From NCBI GenBank assembly GCA_009911195.1, contig QXWV01000120.1, positions 1 through 63,171 of the forward strand: DNA of 63,171 nucleotides, given 5' to 3'. Of this stretch, positions 61,831 through 63,171 are shown in pieces. This DNA is from Lachnospiraceae bacterium (GTDB lineage: Bacteria > Bacillota > Clostridia > Lachnospirales > Lachnospiraceae). The translations under genes and the position numbers were made by a program. Below the pieces are notes generated by a model that was not told the origin of the DNA, did no database searches, and saw only the letters and a list, made by a program, of their open reading frames with translations. Each line of letters starts with the position of its first letter. Positions within the stretch are counted from its first letter, which is position 1.

Positions 61831-62074
61831 GTTCAGAATCCTCCTTTCTGGTGCCGGACTTCGGGACAAGTTGGCCCGGAGCGGAAACATTGGGGTTGTC
61901 GAGGAAAGATAAGAGTTCGGCGGGGGTCAGCTTCAAAGAGCGGACTGCCTGCACAATCATAATGTTCTCTTCCTCCTGTTTCTGCTTCTCCAAATCCCGG
62001 ACTTTGGCCTGCCACTCGGCGGCCTTCTCCCGGGCTTTCAAAAGCTCCTTTTCAATTTTTTCAAGTCTGCTCAT
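61820..62074 (-). CDS. DUF4315 family ICE protein
   Basis: 84 residues. Coiled coil MSRLEKIEKELLKAREKAAE, WQAKVRDLEKQKQEEEN, then IMIVQAVRSLKLTPAELLSF. The C-terminal tail is translated across one of the ICE palindromes (VSAPGQLVPKSG). Start follows AAAGGAG. Lies between the C40 peptidase and DUF4366 genes, its usual place. Confidence 0.88.
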   Translation of the reverse strand: MSRLEKIEKELLKAREKAAEWQAKVRDLEKQKQEEENIMIVQAVRSLKLTPAELLSFLDNPNVSAPGQLVPKSGTRKEDSEHEE

Positions 62075-62095
62075 ACAACACTCCTTTCGGAAAAA

Positions 62096-63082
62096 TCAGT
62101 TGAAACGTCCAAAGGTCAGATAATGCTGCTGCCAGTAGGACGTGTTGATACTGGCGTATTTGATAGGGTCTCCGCAGTGAATCATCATTCCGTCACCTAC
62201 ATAAATCCCCACATGACTGGCCCCACTGGTGTTATAGGTGCCCTGGAAGAAAATCAGGTCTCCCGGCCTCGCGTCCGCTTTGGACACCCGGGCGCACTGG
62301 CTCAAAATCCCGTTGGCAGTGGTGCGCGGAAGGTTATGGACGCCGGAATGGGTATAGACCCAGCAGACAAAACCGGAGCAGTCGAAACTGGTGCCGGGGG
62401 AAGAACCGCCCCACACATAGGGGAAGCCTAAATACTTCTCGGCCTCTGTAATCAGAGCCACAAAGGCCGGGTCGGAAAGGGCCTCTCCCGGCACGGTGTA
62501 ATCGCTGCCCGGGTCATTGCCGCCGTCATTCCCGGAATAAATGCCATCCCACAGATAGGGCTTGTTGCCTTTCAGTTCCAGAAGGACGTCATAGAGCTTC
62601 TTCTGCTCGGTATCCAGACGGGAGGCGACGACTGCCGGAAGCGTCCGGTTTTCCAGCCGTACATGGAGGATATAATACTCATAGGCCACTTCCACCTCAT
62701 ACTCGTATTCCTCGGTGGTGGTCTCGCCGGTCTCCGGGTCCGTACTGGTAGAGGTGCCGGTCCGGGTCTCCGTGCGGTAGCGTGTCTCTACTTCCTCGGT
62801 CAGCGTCAGCCGGTATTGTACCTCGAACAGCGACCGGAGTTCACCCTGCACATTCTCACGGGTATAATGCCGGAGCTTTGCGGTCAGATAGGAGGCCAGT
62901 TCATAGGGGTTATGACCCAGCTCGTCCACATGATAGCGGTATTCGTCATAGCCGGGATGGGTGCTTTCGATATTGGCCACTTCCCGCCGGAGGGCGTCCT
63001 CAAGAGCGGTATAGTCCTCGTCGGCTCCTAAGATGTCCTCGTCCTCGGAAGTGTAGGAAGTCCCTACCACTGCGTTCATCAT
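62096..63082 (-). CDS. C40 (NlpC/P60) peptidase, CD1108 family, N-terminally truncated
   Basis: 328 residues remain. C-terminal NlpC/P60 domain has the catalytic Cys in SFDCSGFVCWVYTHSG, His in ASHVGIYVGDGMMIHCGDP, and FPYVWGGSSPG. The N-terminal part (MMNAVVGTSYTSEDEDILGA onward) is internal sequence of CD1108-family proteins, which normally begin with a membrane region and run 100 or more residues longer. Just upstream a TAG (63104-63106) and an IS-like end break the frame, so the anchor is lost. It opens peptidoglycan for the conjugation channel. Confidence 0.82.
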   Translation of the reverse strand: MMNAVVGTSYTSEDEDILGADEDYTALEDALRREVANIESTHPGYDEYRYHVDELGHNPYELASYLTAKLRHYTRENVQGELRSLFEVQYRLTLTEEVETRYRTETRTGTSTSTDPETGETTTEEYEYEVEVAYEYYILHVRLENRTLPAVVASRLDTEQKKLYDVLLELKGNKPYLWDGIYSGNDGGNDPGSDYTVPGEALSDPAFVALITEAEKYLGFPYVWGGSSPGTSFDCSGFVCWVYTHSGVHNLPRTTANGILSQCARVSKADARPGDLIFFQGTYNTSGASHVGIYVGDGMMIHCGDPIKYASINTSYWQQHYLTFGRFN

Positions 63083-63106
63083 GCCGGTGCCAAGATGAAT
63101 ATTCTA

Positions 63107-63171
63107 GCGCTTCGGAGCCACCGTTTTATCGCTTGAGAGCCACCTCGGATTTTAACATTTTAGAGCCACCA
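63107..63171. mobile_element. Probable end of an IS (IS21-like) interrupting the ICE
   Basis: Three spaced direct copies of GAGCCACC occur at 63115-63122, 63137-63144 and 63163-63170. Multiple short direct repeats at an end are typical of IS21-family termini. They begin exactly where the peptidase frame breaks. The rest of the element would lie beyond the window. Confidence 0.5.

Larger units (their letters stand above)
52294..61881. repeat. Family of ICE palindromes CGGGCCANNTTGGCCCG (about eight copies)
   Basis: Imperfect palindromes of about 23 nt, usually extended to CTTCGGG...CCCGAAG, at 52294-52316, 52958-52982, 53527-53549, 56591-56613, 58078-58100, 60505-60527, 61025-61046 and 61859-61881. 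Most lie in short gaps between ICE genes, often just ahead of the ribosome binding site of the minus-strand gene. None is seen in the chromosomal part. Hairpin-forming; role unknown. Confidence 0.8.
50006..63171 (-). mobile_element. Integrative and conjugative element, left part
   Basis: From the recombinase junction to the window edge, genes are mostly on the minus strand and visibly more GC-rich than the chromosome. They include recombinase, sigma factor, relaxase, MobC, DUF4316, DUF4366, DUF4315 and a C40 peptidase, a gene order seen in Tn1549/CTn-like elements of clostridia. Cargo insertions are the MerR/BtrH-like pair and an AT-rich PIN-like gene. The right end is outside the window. Confidence 0.85.

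Overview
The window looks like a chromosome segment from a gut Lachnospiraceae (Clostridium cluster XIVa) bacterium. The gene families (NADP-GDH, DUF5688, YhfC protease, DUF1836, class III FBPase, YesM/YesN two-component system, NiaR, YerC), strong AGGAGG ribosome binding sites and moderate-GC codon use all fit. No species is named, because no rRNA or marker gene is present.

Layout. 1-5.1 kb is core chromosome: a DUF5688 protein, tRNA-Arg(CCG) inside a 13-bp inverted repeat, a membrane SH3 protein, a small helical protein and gdhA. 5.2-10.8 kb is a decayed accessory hotspot between gdhA and a gamma-carbonic-anhydrase gene. It holds a broken RloA/RloB (AbiL-like) defence pair ending in a second copy of the gdhA tail, a truncated serine recombinase fused to phage replication-gene scraps, a frameshifted class III nucleotide cyclase and a PD-(D/E)XK transposase-nuclease. 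11-20 kb is housekeeping: class A PBP, YigZ, MgtE, YhfC protease and TypA. 20.1-33.3 kb is a Gram-positive glycan-utilisation locus: an ABC sugar importer (binding protein and two permeases), a YesM/YesN-type kinase and regulator, then GH95, GH127 and GH43 enzymes. It is probably for an L-arabinofuranose-bearing plant glycan; the GH43 gene carries a 1-nt frameshift. 33.3-49.3 kb is core again: tag, an SSB-like protein, a CobA-like protein, dapA-dapB, fbp, a eukaryotic-type hisA, a cold-shock protein, NiaR, a PTS EIIC-like protein, a degenerate M23 protein with bactofilin, YerC, DUF1836, and an ECF sigma/anti-sigma/membrane-protein operon.

From about 50.0 kb to the window end lies the left part of a visibly more GC-rich integrative and conjugative element (ICE). 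Its large serine recombinase reads in frame into the 3' part of an ABC substrate-binding-protein gene, which marks the insertion site. ICE genes include small conserved proteins, a sigma factor, a MerR/BtrH-like cargo pair with two matching 19-bp-spacer promoters, an XRE regulator, a relaxase and MobC separated by a PIN-like DUF4935 gene, DUF4316/4366/4315 proteins and a C40 peptidase. The peptidase is cut off by what looks like the end of an IS at the right edge.

The most unusual signal is a dispersed leader element (five copies: about 6.95, 11.53, 29.46, 35.79 and 42.63 kb). Each copy has a 9-10 bp hairpin whose loop can pair with a downstream segment next to the Shine-Dalgarno sequence and start codon, forming an H-type pseudoknot with compensatory changes between copies. 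It precedes unrelated genes: a coiled-coil protein, GH127, dapA, a small ORF before a PTS-like gene, and a truncated ORF. A second structured repeat family has three copies in the first 11 kb. The ICE has a third: about eight palindromes of the form CGGGCCANNTTGGCCCG, plus three genes whose best start codons are AUA, AUA and CUG.
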